From Phialocephala subalpina (lineage: Eukaryota; Ascomycota; Leotiomycetes; Helotiales; Mollisiaceae), in the NCBI GenBank assembly GCA_900073065.1, contig FJOG01000034.1, forward strand, positions 359,580 to 423,579: a stretch of DNA of 64,000 nucleotides, given 5' to 3'. Every line of letters begins with the position of its first letter. The stretch's first letter is position 1. Shown in pieces: positions 33,686 to 43,553 of this stretch. The translations under genes and the position numbers were made by a program. The notes beneath the pieces were generated by a model. The model was given only the letters and a program-made list of their open reading frames with translations. It had not been told where the DNA came from and ran no database searches.

Positions 33686-34550
33686 CCGTCATCGTCGCTG
33701 CTGGACTCGGGATCGCTGTCATTCAATCCACCGTCGTCGTCGCTGCTTGACGGCTTACTTTCCGATGTAAGAGCCCCGGCATCGACGGCTCTGCCATCCT
33801 GAGGTCGGTACGCATCATATTTCTGTGTATACGGCCTACCTCTGCAGCCGACACAGTCCCTCCGCCGGACGAGGGTTGGGACGAGGTATGCCGGCTAAAG
33901 CCAGTCAAGAGGAATGAATGTTGCTCCATCGGCTTCTTCGAGAAATCACGGCCGCACACGTCGCAAGTACTCCACGATGAAGCAAGGACAAGCAGAATTC
34001 AAGCATACAGAGGTCGGGCACGTGTGAAGGTCATGCGTGAAGATTCAAGGTGGCTTCTGGGATTGGCAGGCGACGGGTGCCCTGACGCCGTCTCGAGGTT
34101 TCTGGTTGAAGAAGGCTGTGATGAGAAGAGAGGCTGAGTGGAAAGGCGATGGAGGTGTTGACGGAGCTCAAGGATTTGCTTGAAGCAATAGAGTTCAAGC
34201 CGGAGAGGAACAATTTAAAGCGCTGCGATATTAACCTGCTCAGATTCCCTGTTCATGGGAAAGCCTAACTGAAAAAGACAGATACCTGAATGGTGCATTC
34301 GAGTCGGTGCATCACACAATGTAAACATGGCACGTGCTACCCAAGACCGAGGATCTGCACTAGGCTAGATTGGTAATAGCCTCGAGACTGACAACTTTAG
34401 CAGTGTGGCTCATAATATTCATCCCTCTGATAACTCCCATCGCAACCCACAGCCTTGAGGATACACAAGGAGAGGATTTCCCTCAAAGGTTATAGTCACG
34501 CACCGCACTGCCTCTAGCAGCACGGCTTCTAAGTTATTTGTAAACAGGTC
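33686..34550. other. Decayed region, no intact gene
   Basis: Contains a short protein-like plus-strand frame at 34148-34267 (MEVLTELKDLLEAIEF) with no start context or family, and otherwise mixed frames. Probably gene debris. Confidence 0.35.
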
Positions 34551-35474
34551 TTGGTCAAGTCCCCACCAAACGAAAAGACGTATTCCCAAGAAAGCAAGAC
34601 CAAACCCTCTGGCGCAATCGACATCACCTGCGCAGTCTCAGCATTCCGCAGCCACATCCAGTGCCGAGGAAAAAGATCTGCTCCAGGTTCCTCACCGCGA
34701 CCCGGCAGGTCGGCTCATAGTCGTACAGGTATCGAACACCATTGCTTTCCTGAAGAGTCCATTGGCAATAGCTGATTTCGCAATCATAGCCTTTGGCACA
34801 AAGCTCCCTCCAAGCTCAACTGCACGAGCGACTGGCGAGTGTAAAGCTCTGCCAAGTTCAAAGTCTACCCGTCATCGAGGAGAATCCGTCGGCGCATCTG
34901 CGGCGACTTGCGCATATCAATCTGCGAGTACCGAAACGCCGCAATGTCGATCGAAGATGGGAAGGTTTATATTTTTGTAGATACCACACCCAAACTACAG
35001 AGTCTAGCTCTTGAAGCTGGGAACACGGTTCGCGCAAAGGCTACCGCAGCCGATCAGAGCCCGGTTTCCAAACTCACTTATACTACTGCGTGTTCAGAGG
35101 TCACCGCAGAGTATTACAGAGCTCATCACAAGGTCCGTCAACCACGATCTATTGAGTGCCATGATTGATAAAGAAGACAGATCTCCTCTACCTCGACCGT
35201 CGTTGACTATCGACAGATTGAAAATCATTATAAGCCAGAGGTGTTTGCGTTGATCAATGGACCAATATGGGTAAAGCCAGAACACACTGCTGTGGTGATA
35301 CCACTCCTTGAAATAGGGAGCCCAAGGATCACCGTGAGAAACCGGCAAGGCAGGACATATGATGTTGCATGGCATGCGGGGTCGATCCACTATCTTGGTG
35401 AAGATACCTCACTTGATATGGACAAAGGCGGCAGAGTAGTGTTTATTTTCCTGCTATTCAAAATGCGCTCGTGA
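34551..35474 (+). pseudogene. Degenerate plus-strand gene, convergent with 35458-37291
   Basis: Protein-like segments occur in several frames: VKSPPNEKTYSQESK, GRLIVVQVSNTIAFLKSP, then GKVYIFVDTTPKLQSL and IWVKPEHTAVVIPLLEIG in one frame. The last two are separated by two stop codons and no good intron (the only GT there is GTCCGT). The 3' part is duplicated at 4651-5080, where it has a further frameshift. I do not recognise the family. It ends within the last exon of the minus-strand neighbour. A gene with unusual introns is the alternative. Confidence 0.35.
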
Positions 35475-35815
35475 CAATTGGCGATGTGGACGTCCAAGCT
35501 GGCAATGCAATCCCATTGCCTTCAACATGTTGCACTTTATCCAGGTGAGGATCCGCGTCTGGGGAGGATGAGAGTAATCCTGGCTCCATAACTAATGACA
35601 TGTCGAACCCCATCTCCATCATTGATGTCACATCGAAACCCATCGCCATCATTGACCTCGCGTCAAAGCCCGACCCGTCTGTGAAGCCGCTGCTCACTGG
35701 CAGCTGTGTCGGTGGCTCTGACGTGTTGAGCGCGCTGGTCAAAGGGCTCGGGGCTTGAGGATCTGCTGGAGGATCTCGAGGTTGACCAGCAGACGTCCCT
35801 TGGTTCCTCTTCTTC
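35045..35815. repeat. Segmental duplication, copy 2 (partner at 4651-5416)
   Basis: Same orientation as copy 1. It spans the tail-to-tail junction of the degenerate plus-strand gene and the last exon of the minus-strand gene at 35458-37291. Because this copy sits inside an intact multi-exon gene and copy 1 does not, this is probably the source. Confidence 0.85.
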
Positions 35816-37291
35816 TCCGACGCTTTTTTGGCAGTATGTTTGGCCCCATTGTCGGTCCTTGTCGGTCGCTGGCGCTTTTTATCTCTCGGAGAGTATGGTA
35901 GCGGTCTCTTTTTGCCGTGAGTGTTCGCAGCCCTCTGGAAGCAGTGTTCATGGGCTGTGAATTGCGTTAGTGTATCCTCAAGTTACCTCTTCTTTACAGA
36001 TCGGCTTACTTGCTGACTGGACATAGCGGTCATATTCGAGAGGCAGGCCCTCGAAGAGCGCTTGAGCTTTTTCCGAATACCCGAGGATTTTACAGATCTT
36101 GCATAGCCTAGAAAACGTCAGCGGAAGACAGCAGTCGCAGACGGGTAGGCGTACTCCAACGCATCGCCGAACAATCTCTTGATAATGCAAGGGATATTAT
36201 ACGGGAGCCAGTCAGGTGTTTCCTGGTATGGCGTAGTATATGTTGGGTCCACCAACTCGGCAGTGAAAAGGCTGAAGCTCTCTTGGGTGAAATCTGAGAA
36301 GCGACCGTACATGTTGACGGATCGCCCACCTGTTTTTGTTTTATTTTAGCAATCTTAGGTTGCAAGGCAGGGGAATAAGAGTCAGCTTACCCAGCAAGAA
36401 TATTTCTGTGCTTCGAAGTCCCCAACCGCTCTCAGATAGCTTCCCGATACACCGATTCACCCAACGGGCACCACGACGGTTCCGTCGTAACGTCTTTCTG
36501 TCGGGCTCCTTCTCCTGCTTCTTCTCGCTCGCCCAGCACAATTTCATCACCGGATCCACATGGTCCTCACTAACCCCAATTTCAACGAGAACAACGCACA
36601 ATGAAACAAGGATGAGTTCTTGAAAAAGTGCAAGGTTCGTCGCAATCTTCGCCAGGCATTGGGTGTCTTTCGTTGCATTTGCGTAGGTTTTGGCGCAATC
36701 GAGCAAGCCGTTCGTCGAGCTCCCAGAATGACAAGAATCATCTGGTGAAGAAGTGACCCTCCAAGGGCGACGGAGTAGGACCGTCAAGGCGAGATGATTT
36801 TGCGCGTCCGAAAGGTCGAGTTCCTCTCTCTTATCCACCCAGCGGGATGCAACTGGAACATCAGCTAGGAGTTTGTCTATTTCCGATCGCCACTGAGGCT
36901 TCTCATTGCGAATTTTCTCTTTCGTGACATTGTACTCGATAAACTTCAGTTCCTCGCGCACGTCTTTGCAGGAGGGTACTGTTCCATCTAGCACATTCAC
37001 GTCGATGCTCCCTTGGACGCTCCCCTGAGTCTGGAAAGACGTGTCCCAAGGTGTGCACTCTGAGCCATCGTTTGAAAGTCCCTCTAGCAAGCCGGCGAAG
37101 GAGTCTGGTGGAGAGGCGGGGTACTGTGGACGTGGGAGTGACTGGCATAGCTGAGAAACGTGACGGCGAGTCCCCTCCAGCTGGGTTTCCAGATAGCGTA
37201 TATACGCAACATCAGAGCCTTTAAATTTATCGATCCGGCGCTCATGATCCATCTCGTGCGAGTGTTGCTGGTGTGAAGATTGCCAATCCAT
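35458..37291 (-). CDS. Four-exon hypothetical protein with decapeptide repeats
   Basis: Exons 37291-36391, 36329-36155, 36107-36010 and 35954-35458 keep phase and give 556 residues. The introns (61, 47 and 55 bp) have GTAAGC, GTACGC and GTAAGC donors and normal acceptors. The N-terminus has a leucine-containing helix (VAYIRYLETQLEGTRRH). Near residue 370 is LCKICKILGYSEKAQ, followed by a Lys/Arg-rich nuclear-type stretch (KKASEKKRN). The C-terminal ~100 residues contain three decapeptides: FDARSMMAMG, FDVTSMMEMG and FDMSLVMEPG. I do not recognise the family. A transcription-factor-like nuclear role is possible from the helix and basic tract only. A 3' fragment is duplicated at 4.65-5.4 kb. 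Confidence 0.74.
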
Positions 37292-37323
37292 ACTGTTGTT
37301 CCGTTTGGGCGCAGGGATGCGCT

Positions 37324-37378
37324 ATTCCTAATTAGGCACCCCATAATGTTGTTATTTATGGGGTGCCTAATTGGGAAT
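37324..37378. repeat. 23-bp inverted repeat hairpin in a promoter
   Basis: Arms at 37324-37346 and 37356-37378 pair at all but one position, around a 9-nt loop. It lies 33 bp upstream of the ATG at 37291 on the minus strand. It could form a stable stem in the 5' leader of that mRNA or be a solo palindromic element. Confidence 0.92.
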
Positions 37379-37779
37379 GCCACCACCAATTGCTTTCCGC
37401 CTCCAGACGGCATATCTTGCCCCAAAAAATGCCGTGGGCCGCCTTTGCTATCCAGGATCTCACTGTCGCCCCCCAACTTCTGACCTGAAGTAGAACCATT
37501 CTTGTTCCGTGCCAGGGTCAGATTTACGGGTCTCAACTCTTAGTATTGCTCCTGCTCGAACGTGGGGATCCATTTCAATGTATAAGAAGAAGCTGCAGAA
37601 CAAGGCAACCTGCGTGCGCCCTCTTCCTCTCCCATTGCTTACCGCTGCTGCACTGTGTTCGCCTCACTTTATCCTCTCATTATTGAGCTTCCTCTGGTGC
37701 ACAATCTGCCTTACTGCTTGTCGGACCCGCATCAGCCTCCCTCGTTGACCGCCCCGTCCTTCACCTCCTCTCGAGATTT
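37379..37779. other. Divergent promoter region
   Basis: Between the minus-strand gene at 37291 and the plus-strand gene at 37780. Pyrimidine-rich toward the right. No gene recognised. Confidence 0.45.
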
Positions 37780-38747
37780 ATGCCTGCCTATCTGTCCCCC
37801 ATTTGTTCCTCATTTGCTGTGTGTATCACTGCAATCAAGTTCGTCGTACCGGCGTGGCGGCTCCGTTACGAAACTCGCAGCTCTAAGCTCATTGGCGACT
37901 CAAATTCCACCAACAATTTATGGCTAGACACGGGCATGTCGGCGTTCTTCGTCATTCTCAGCCTGTTGCTCTTGGTATTCTCTTTCGTTGGACCAGAGGA
38001 GAAAGGTCTACAGATTCTTCTCTCGTTGGCCGGGGGTTCATTCGTCGTTTACCATGTTGGTTGCTTCATCCTTTTTAAAAATGGCTCTACTGATTTTTCC
38101 GAGGGCATATATCTACCGGTTTTTTATACTAATTGGTTGCATTGGCCGCATTGGCCGCGTTGGCTTCGATGCCTTCAGTGGCTTCGGTGGGCTCCGTTGA
38201 CATTTTTCTTTGTGACAGCTGCCATTAGCATGTTGATATCCTCAATTTTCGGCTACACTGAGGCGTTAAAGATTACGCTACTTTCGGTGCTTTTGGCAGA
38301 ATATCTTGGAATATTCATTGCATATTTGGTTAGGCTTCGAGGACTCTCTTCGCGTATCTACAGTGTTATCTTGTGGAGCACGATGCTTTGCTGTGTGGCC
38401 TGGGTTGGTGCTTTTGCATCTCTGGTCTGCTTCTTGACTGGGCGAGTTGACTTTATTACGTCCTTGTGGGTGAGTAAGATCAAATCCAGTCATTGAAGGA
38501 AATTTTCTGATTGGATGCATAGATAGATAATGCAGCGGCAATGGTGTGGGTTATGTGGTTATTATGGAACCAATGGAAAGGATTGCAGAGGGCTCAATCA
38601 CCGAAGGAAGGCTCCGGACGGGAGGATCCAAGAAGCTTACATGAAGAACTCGGCGTTCTCCAATCGGATTTGTTGAGACAGGACTCCATGACTCAACTGG
38701 TGGCACCTTCAGCTGTACACGTGCATGATTCAAATAGAAAGGGTTAA
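37780..38747 (+). CDS. Multi-pass membrane protein with a Trp-rich loop
   Basis: Exons 37780-38469 and 38523-38747 give 304 residues. The 53-bp intron (GTGAGT donor, CTGAT branch site, CATAG acceptor) keeps phase. I count about six hydrophobic segments, for example SAFFVILSLLLLVFSFVG and LTFFFVTAAISMLISSIF. Between the third and fourth is a tryptophan array, WLHWPHWPRWLRCLQWLRW, encoded by a short imperfect DNA repeat (TTGGCCGCATTGGCCGCG). The C-terminal ~55 residues are hydrophilic and cytosolic-looking. No transporter signature is recognised. A similar-type small membrane protein follows at 38879. Confidence 0.7.
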
Positions 38748-38878
38748 TTGATGTTCACCGCGACAGCACAAATATATCCTGTACAATAATGTAAATACAT
38801 CCCAGGTACAATGTACTCGTTTGTTTAAAGCGAGGCCTTCATCTCCCACTGTTCACCTTTGGTGCACCATTTATTCAG

Positions 38879-39268
38879 ATGCCTACCTCCACTACCTCTA
38901 CTACCATCGGACCCATCTCGGAAAACCGCCTTCTCATGATAAATAGTGGAATCCTGTCGATCATCGAAGGACTCGCAATTACCAGTTTGGGCATCTTCAT
39001 TCTTCTGGAAGGTACAGTTGCCGGAACCCTCTCTACCTTCACAGGATTCAAACTTATTTCCCAAGGCACCTTCACTATCCTGAAAGGACTTTTTACGATC
39101 CTTGCTGGCTCCATTATTAATATTGGGCTATTGTTTACTATCCCGTATAACCTCTTCTTCTGGATCATCGCCCTTCCCTTCATAATTTTGCACCAGCAGT
39201 CTAGCTCATCTACAGTTCAAATACCCGAAGGCCCGAGAAAACGTCAAAGTTCATCAGCCAAGAATTAA
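38879..39268 (+). CDS. Small membrane protein, 129 residues
   Basis: ATG at 38879. The Thr/Ser-rich N-terminus is followed by about three hydrophobic segments (GILSIIEGLAITSLGIFILL; TILKGLFTILAGSIINIGLL; LFFWIIALPFIIL) with glycine-rich turns. A short basic, Ser-rich tail (RKRQSSSAKN) ends the protein. Function unknown. It is 130 bp downstream of the larger membrane protein on the same strand. Confidence 0.6.
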   Translation: MPTSTTSTTIGPISENRLLMINSGILSIIEGLAITSLGIFILLEGTVAGTLSTFTGFKLISQGTFTILKGLFTILAGSIINIGLLFTIPYNLFFWIIALPFIILHQQSSSSTVQIPEGPRKRQSSSAKN

Positions 39269-39384
39269 GATAGAAGAGGCCTCTACTTCATCTACACTCG
39301 GCGCATCTAAAAGGTGAGGGTAATTTTTTGATACTGTGGAACCTTGCTAATCCAATTTGTTACAAGGACGCTAAGCAGTACGCC

Positions 39385-39756
39385 ATGTCTGGCCTCCTCG
39401 AGCCTCCAGCAAACCCGGCACTGGGTAAGCGTCGAAGTGAAGAAGATTTAGGAGAGGGTCGAGTTCAGGAGAAGAGAGCTTCACAAGAAGCCGAAAACAA
39501 GAGAAAGATAGACTGGGAGCACAAGAAGATAAGAGTGCGACTAAGGCGGTTCTTCTGCTGTCAGTGCGGGAAACTTGCAAACTCTTCAGACATCGGGATT
39601 ACGTGTCACGATTGTAAACATCTGCGTGGCGATTGCTGCTCCCAAGGACAGAAGGATTACGATTCTGCATCTGAAAACCCATATAACAACCAGGTGATTC
39701 CTTTCCCATTCACGGCTGAGGCAGTTTCTAAATGCTCTTCTCAAGGGGTACGATAG
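39385..39756 (+). CDS. Small zinc-finger-like protein, 123 residues
   Basis: I choose the ATG at 39385. The sequence before it looks like a leader intron (GTGAGG at 39314, GCTAAT branch site, acceptor before 39373 or so). A charged N-terminal helix (KRRSEEDLGEGRVQEKRASQ) leads into FFCCQCGKL and TCHDCKHLRGDCC. This C-x2-C...C-x2-C pattern resembles short fungal zinc-finger proteins. A structural zinc site is likely. Function is not assigned. Confidence 0.55.
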   Translation: MSGLLEPPANPALGKRRSEEDLGEGRVQEKRASQEAENKRKIDWEHKKIRVRLRRFFCCQCGKLANSSDIGITCHDCKHLRGDCCSQGQKDYDSASENPYNNQVIPFPFTAEAVSKCSSQGVR

Positions 39757-39797
39757 GCAAGGTCGACTCTTGGAAATAAAATCAAGATAAAACATGA

Positions 39798-40037
39798 TCA
39801 GATTCGATCAGTAGGTAAGTCAATATCTCTAGCTAGGCAATTCCTACTAATAGAATCATTAGCCATACATGCGAGTCCCTTTTCGGGGTCAGCGAGAGCG
39901 ACCTCACTGGTATGGAGCTGGTGATTGTCCAAAGGCAAATAGCGGTCGAGAAAGCTGAATGAATACATTTTGTGTGGATACGGGAGTTCAATCAATTGAA
40001 CTGTAGATGATATCAATTCTGAAGTAGCAAGCTCCAT
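39798..40037 (-). CDS. Small uncertain ORF, 79 residues
   Basis: ATG-initiated minus-strand frame with mixed composition (YSFSFLDRYLPLDNHQLH). No motif, no paralogue in the window. It may be chance. Kept because it is ATG-initiated and not antisense to another call. Confidence 0.25.
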   Translation of the reverse strand: MELATSELISSTVQLIELPYPHKMYSFSFLDRYLPLDNHQLHTSEVALADPEKGLACMANDSISRNCLARDIDLPTDRI

Positions 40038-40535
40038 AATGCATCTCGAGACCTCGGTCCTCCCAAGCCAAACTTAGAATCCCTTTGAAGCACCTTCCTA
40101 ACCGCCTCTACTACCTGGTGATGTCGTATTCAAACTCAGAACTTAGTTTGTGAATTGCGATTATAAGAAACGTGAGACCTTAGCAGTCCAGAAGAATGCT
40201 GATCACAATTAGGATCCGTGTGCCAACTTTTTGGATCTGGTTGCCTCTCCCCATATTTCCTTAGTGCATCACCCACACCTCATTCTTTGAAGATTAATCG
40301 GTCTTTGAAAGAAAATTAATTGAATTAGGAACTCTCCCACAGGCCATGTGTCCCAACTCTCTTCTGAACTTGAACCTGGAAAAAGTATAAAGACATCCTG
40401 CCCATCTTGGTTCTTTTCGGCAGCATCAACCGTTCGTTCTCCTCGTCCTCAAAAGTTCGAGACGTATTTATTGCATTGCATCATCTCCACATCACCAAAC
40501 CAGCAATCTTCAAAGTCAATTTCACAAAATCAAAT

Positions 40536-40799
40536 ATGGCATGCCATTCCAAGCTCGAAGGTGTCCGAGGATCTGAGAGTGGGAGACTGGCACATTCTCA
40601 CAACACCCCGCCACCTATCCCAAACCCCAGCGTGAAATACGTTCCTGTAAGAGATAACTGGCTCCTCCGGATCTGACAATCCTGAATGTTGACAAAGTCG
40701 CAGATGACAGGAGTTAGATGCCCTACTTGCGCTAGCAATGGACAGGAAGTCTGGGTCATCCCTGGAAGGACTTGTGCATACTGTGGTACGCACTGCTAG
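40536..40799 (+). CDS. Small spliced zinc-ribbon-like protein
   Basis: Exon 1 is 40536-40646 and exon 2 starts at 40704 (or 40698), ending at 40799. The intron has a GTAAGA donor and CTGAC branch site. Both candidate acceptors are in phase, giving about 68-70 residues. The C-terminus carries RCPTCASNG and RTCAYCGTHC, two C-x2-C pairs ~19 residues apart, a zinc-ribbon layout. The N-terminus is unstructured. It is the third such small protein in the window, but its spacing differs from the 25627/29160 pair. Confidence 0.5.
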
Positions 40800-41356
40800 A
40801 CTAGCGGTATGATATGCTCTTCTCCTGGAACGCGAAACATAAATTGACAGACATTGCAGGGACAAAATTTCCCGTGTTTGCAATATGGTTGCTTCATGTA
40901 CACTTGTTCCGGTGATCGACGCTTTGTGATCCGGAAGTCGAAGCCGACGCAGGACCAAACCAACGCGGGGGTGGGGTTATTCATTCTGGATAGCGTGGTT
41001 TATTTGAAGCTGCGATCTCGGTTAATAGTGATGGTGCGTGTCGCGAAGATGCTTGGGCAGCAAATCCCGAATGTTGTCTCAGCGCATGAACACTAGTCTC
41101 AAAAGCCTTTAACCCTGCACTTGAAAACCTCTAGCCCTGCACCATGTGATCAGCGAAACACTTCCATCATTTTACCCTGGCCATCTCTAAGCCACATATT
41201 GCTATCACCCAAGTAGAAGCCCAGCCTACGATGAACAACTAGCTTGCTCGTAGACAGAAGTATATAAGCTCCCATCTCAACACGCCCAAACTTTTGAAGA
41301 ACCGGAACCACGACATCATTTCAAAAGATCGCATCAGTCCGCCTACTTGGAGATCT
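40800..41356. other. Intergenic, nothing recognised
   Basis: About 560 bp with only short frames. Contains a pair of similar phrases (AACCCTGCACTTGAAAAC and AGCCCTGCACCATG) near 41110-41140. Confidence 0.4.
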
Positions 41357-41725
41357 ATGTCCTCGGATCCAGTACCGCGACCATCACCCACGTCGTCGCA
41401 CCTGACCTCGAGATTAAGAAGCGCGAGCACCATGCCATTTGTAAAGATCCTATCGGACCAAGTATCCAGGGGATATCTTCCTATCCGCGCTGGACATCAC
41501 ATCTGCTGGCACTTTGCCATGTTTGAGGACCTTATGATTGAGAAGTCAAGAATGCTTGGTACCTCCTTTTTAACTGGAATAGAAAGCGGGACCGCTGGAA
41601 CTCTCGGCCCAAATGATGGGTGGTCTAAATGGCTACTCCGCGACGCTCTTTCTAAGCCGTGCTTCCTGGGAGAGATATCAATTCATGCGTATATGATTGA
41701 ATTTTGTTGGGGTGTCATCAGATAG
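41357..41725 (+). CDS. Uncertain hypothetical ORF, 122 residues
   Basis: ATG at 41357. The Ser/Pro-rich N-terminus leads to a more globular part (GHHICWHFAMFEDLMIEKSR). No family recognised. It could be one exon of a larger gene or chance. Confidence 0.3.
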   Translation: MSSDPVPRPSPTSSHLTSRLRSASTMPFVKILSDQVSRGYLPIRAGHHICWHFAMFEDLMIEKSRMLGTSFLTGIESGTAGTLGPNDGWSKWLLRDALSKPCFLGEISIHAYMIEFCWGVIR

Positions 41726-42017
41726 AACAAAGATGTAAATCGACCAGATTCACTTGATCCAGTCACATAACATGTCCACGAGAGGGCCGGGAAATATGTG
41801 ATCTTCAACGGTACGGAGAATCTGTATGGCAGGGGGAGTTCCTCCTGTGGCTGAACAAACAAGATCGCACGCATATCGGGACTGCCCGCGCAACTGTTGG
41901 GGGCTTGAATATAAAGGCAAGAGTGTAGAATATGTATGTTGTGCCACCAGTTGCCATTTTCCAATTACCTTAAACAGGGAATCCCGATCAAACCTGAGAG
42001 TTGTTCTATCCACTCCC

Positions 42018-42653
42018 TCATCTCGAGTATCTTCGCATCTTCTTCAGTTTCCCATGGAACACGCTTTGTCTGAGGCCGCACTGTTGCGGAATGCACTTGG
42101 AATGTGCGCCACTATCGTAAGGGATTGCAGCCTTTGCGGACGTCTCCTTATCAGAACGCATGCCCAATGCTTCGGAAAGGAGAGGGAGGTGGAGGTGCTC
42201 CGGGACATGTAGTAACTGGAACTCGAGATTATGCGTCGTTTTATTCCCGATCTTGGTGTATTTGAAGAAACCTTGGAATGGCCACTCTTGATACTCTGCA
42301 ATTGGTGCTGAGTCTGCGGAAGCCGAAGGACTTCGAGAGGTTCGTGGTGTATCGTGGTGCTCGTCATCGACCGAGGCCGAGGGACATTCGCAACCAACTT
42401 GGGGCTGTGCGTTATCAATCTCGAGGCTTGTCGTCGAAGGCGACACGAGGGGGCGGGGCGGTTGGAGGAGGGGAGGTGCAGTCCCAGCAGGAGCTGAGCC
42501 CTCGAACACAACTGCTCCCGCGCTGGGACTGGCAAACAGAAGGATGAGTGGGGTCCTTTTCGGACATTCGTGCCAGCAGATGCCAAGGGACAAGTAGGCA
42601 CACAGGGCTTGAGCTGCTGCCTGTCCGCCTGCCAGCAAGCGCTGCTCACCCAA
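42018..42653 (-). pseudogene. Decayed copy of the chromo/SANT gene 3' part
   Basis: The minus strand reads EYQEWPFQGFFKYTKIGN and NLEFQLLHVPEHLHLPL, which align with EYQEWPFQGFLKRIRIGD and NLEFKLPSISERLHLPI of the gene at 43554-46092. The SANT domain itself is missing or out of frame. The left end contains EQRLLAGGQ, a vestige of the SANT start seen at 33494-33685. Confidence 0.5.
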
Positions 42654-42847
42654 CTTTGACCATGGGCGGTGCTTGCTCGTGCTCGAACGGCCCTGCTCGG
42701 CTTCGCTTGAATCTTGCAGGAGAAAGCAAGTTCAAATGAAGCCACATTGCCAACACCCAACATGACAGTCTCCAACGATGGACCATTCCCACCATCCCAT
42801 AACACCTCCGAAAATCTCATGCCCTTCCTACAACTTCACAGCCAGCC

Positions 42848-43258
42848 TCACGTTTGCTTCCGGGGCCGGCCTCGCCGTCCCTTCTGCTGTTGGCCACCCG
42901 ATACATCGGCTTTACCAACACCCGCTCGGCTCGTAGAGAAGTGCACTTGGATCGTCTTTCGGGTCCGGTGGGGGAGGGCTTCAGCGATCTTCTCCCACGA
43001 ACAGCCATCGTTCCTCATCTGGAGCAGCGTTGCATCCTCTTCTGTTGTCCATTTGATATGCTTCCGCTTCTTCAGCTGCAACGGTGCTTGACGTGTCTTG
43101 GAATGTGCAGCAGCCTCGTGATGGGTCGGAACCTTTGCCGGCGCCTCCTTGCTAGAACAGGTGTCCAATGCTACCGGATCAATCGGTAAGTGAAGGTGTT
43201 CCGAGATCGATGGCAGTTTGAACTCAAGATTGTACGTCGCAGGAGGAAGCCTATTCAA
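42848..43258 (-). pseudogene. Detached SANT domain with AT-hook-like tail
   Basis: The frame has no ATG and a stop just upstream. It reads TYNLEFKLPSISEHLHLPI, then a SANT core (IKWTTEEDATLLQMRNDG, SWEKIAEAL) and ends with KGRRGRPRKQT, an AT-hook-type RGRP motif. It is a 3' copy of the chromo/SANT gene and lies directly downstream of it. The open frame over 136 codons suggests recent duplication or a missed 5' exon. Confidence 0.5.
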
Positions 43259-43553
43259 CTTGTGGCCGGATCATGTTCTAGCGCGTACGTATTGCGGGCC
43301 GAGTCCTGCCGGGGGAACTTGCCAAAGATCCACTCCCAGTTTTCTTGTATGCCAGCAAGCGCTGCTCGTCCAGGTCTGACCATCGGTTCTGCTTGTTCGT
43401 GCTCGAACAGCCCTCGGCCATGCAAGAATCTCCATTGTCGCTGCTGAAGTCTGGACCTCCACCACTTGAATCGTCATCATCGCCGCCGCTTGACGGTTCG
43501 ACCTTCTCCGATAAAGCAGCCCCAACGCCAATGAAGCAATCGGCTGCTCCAGT

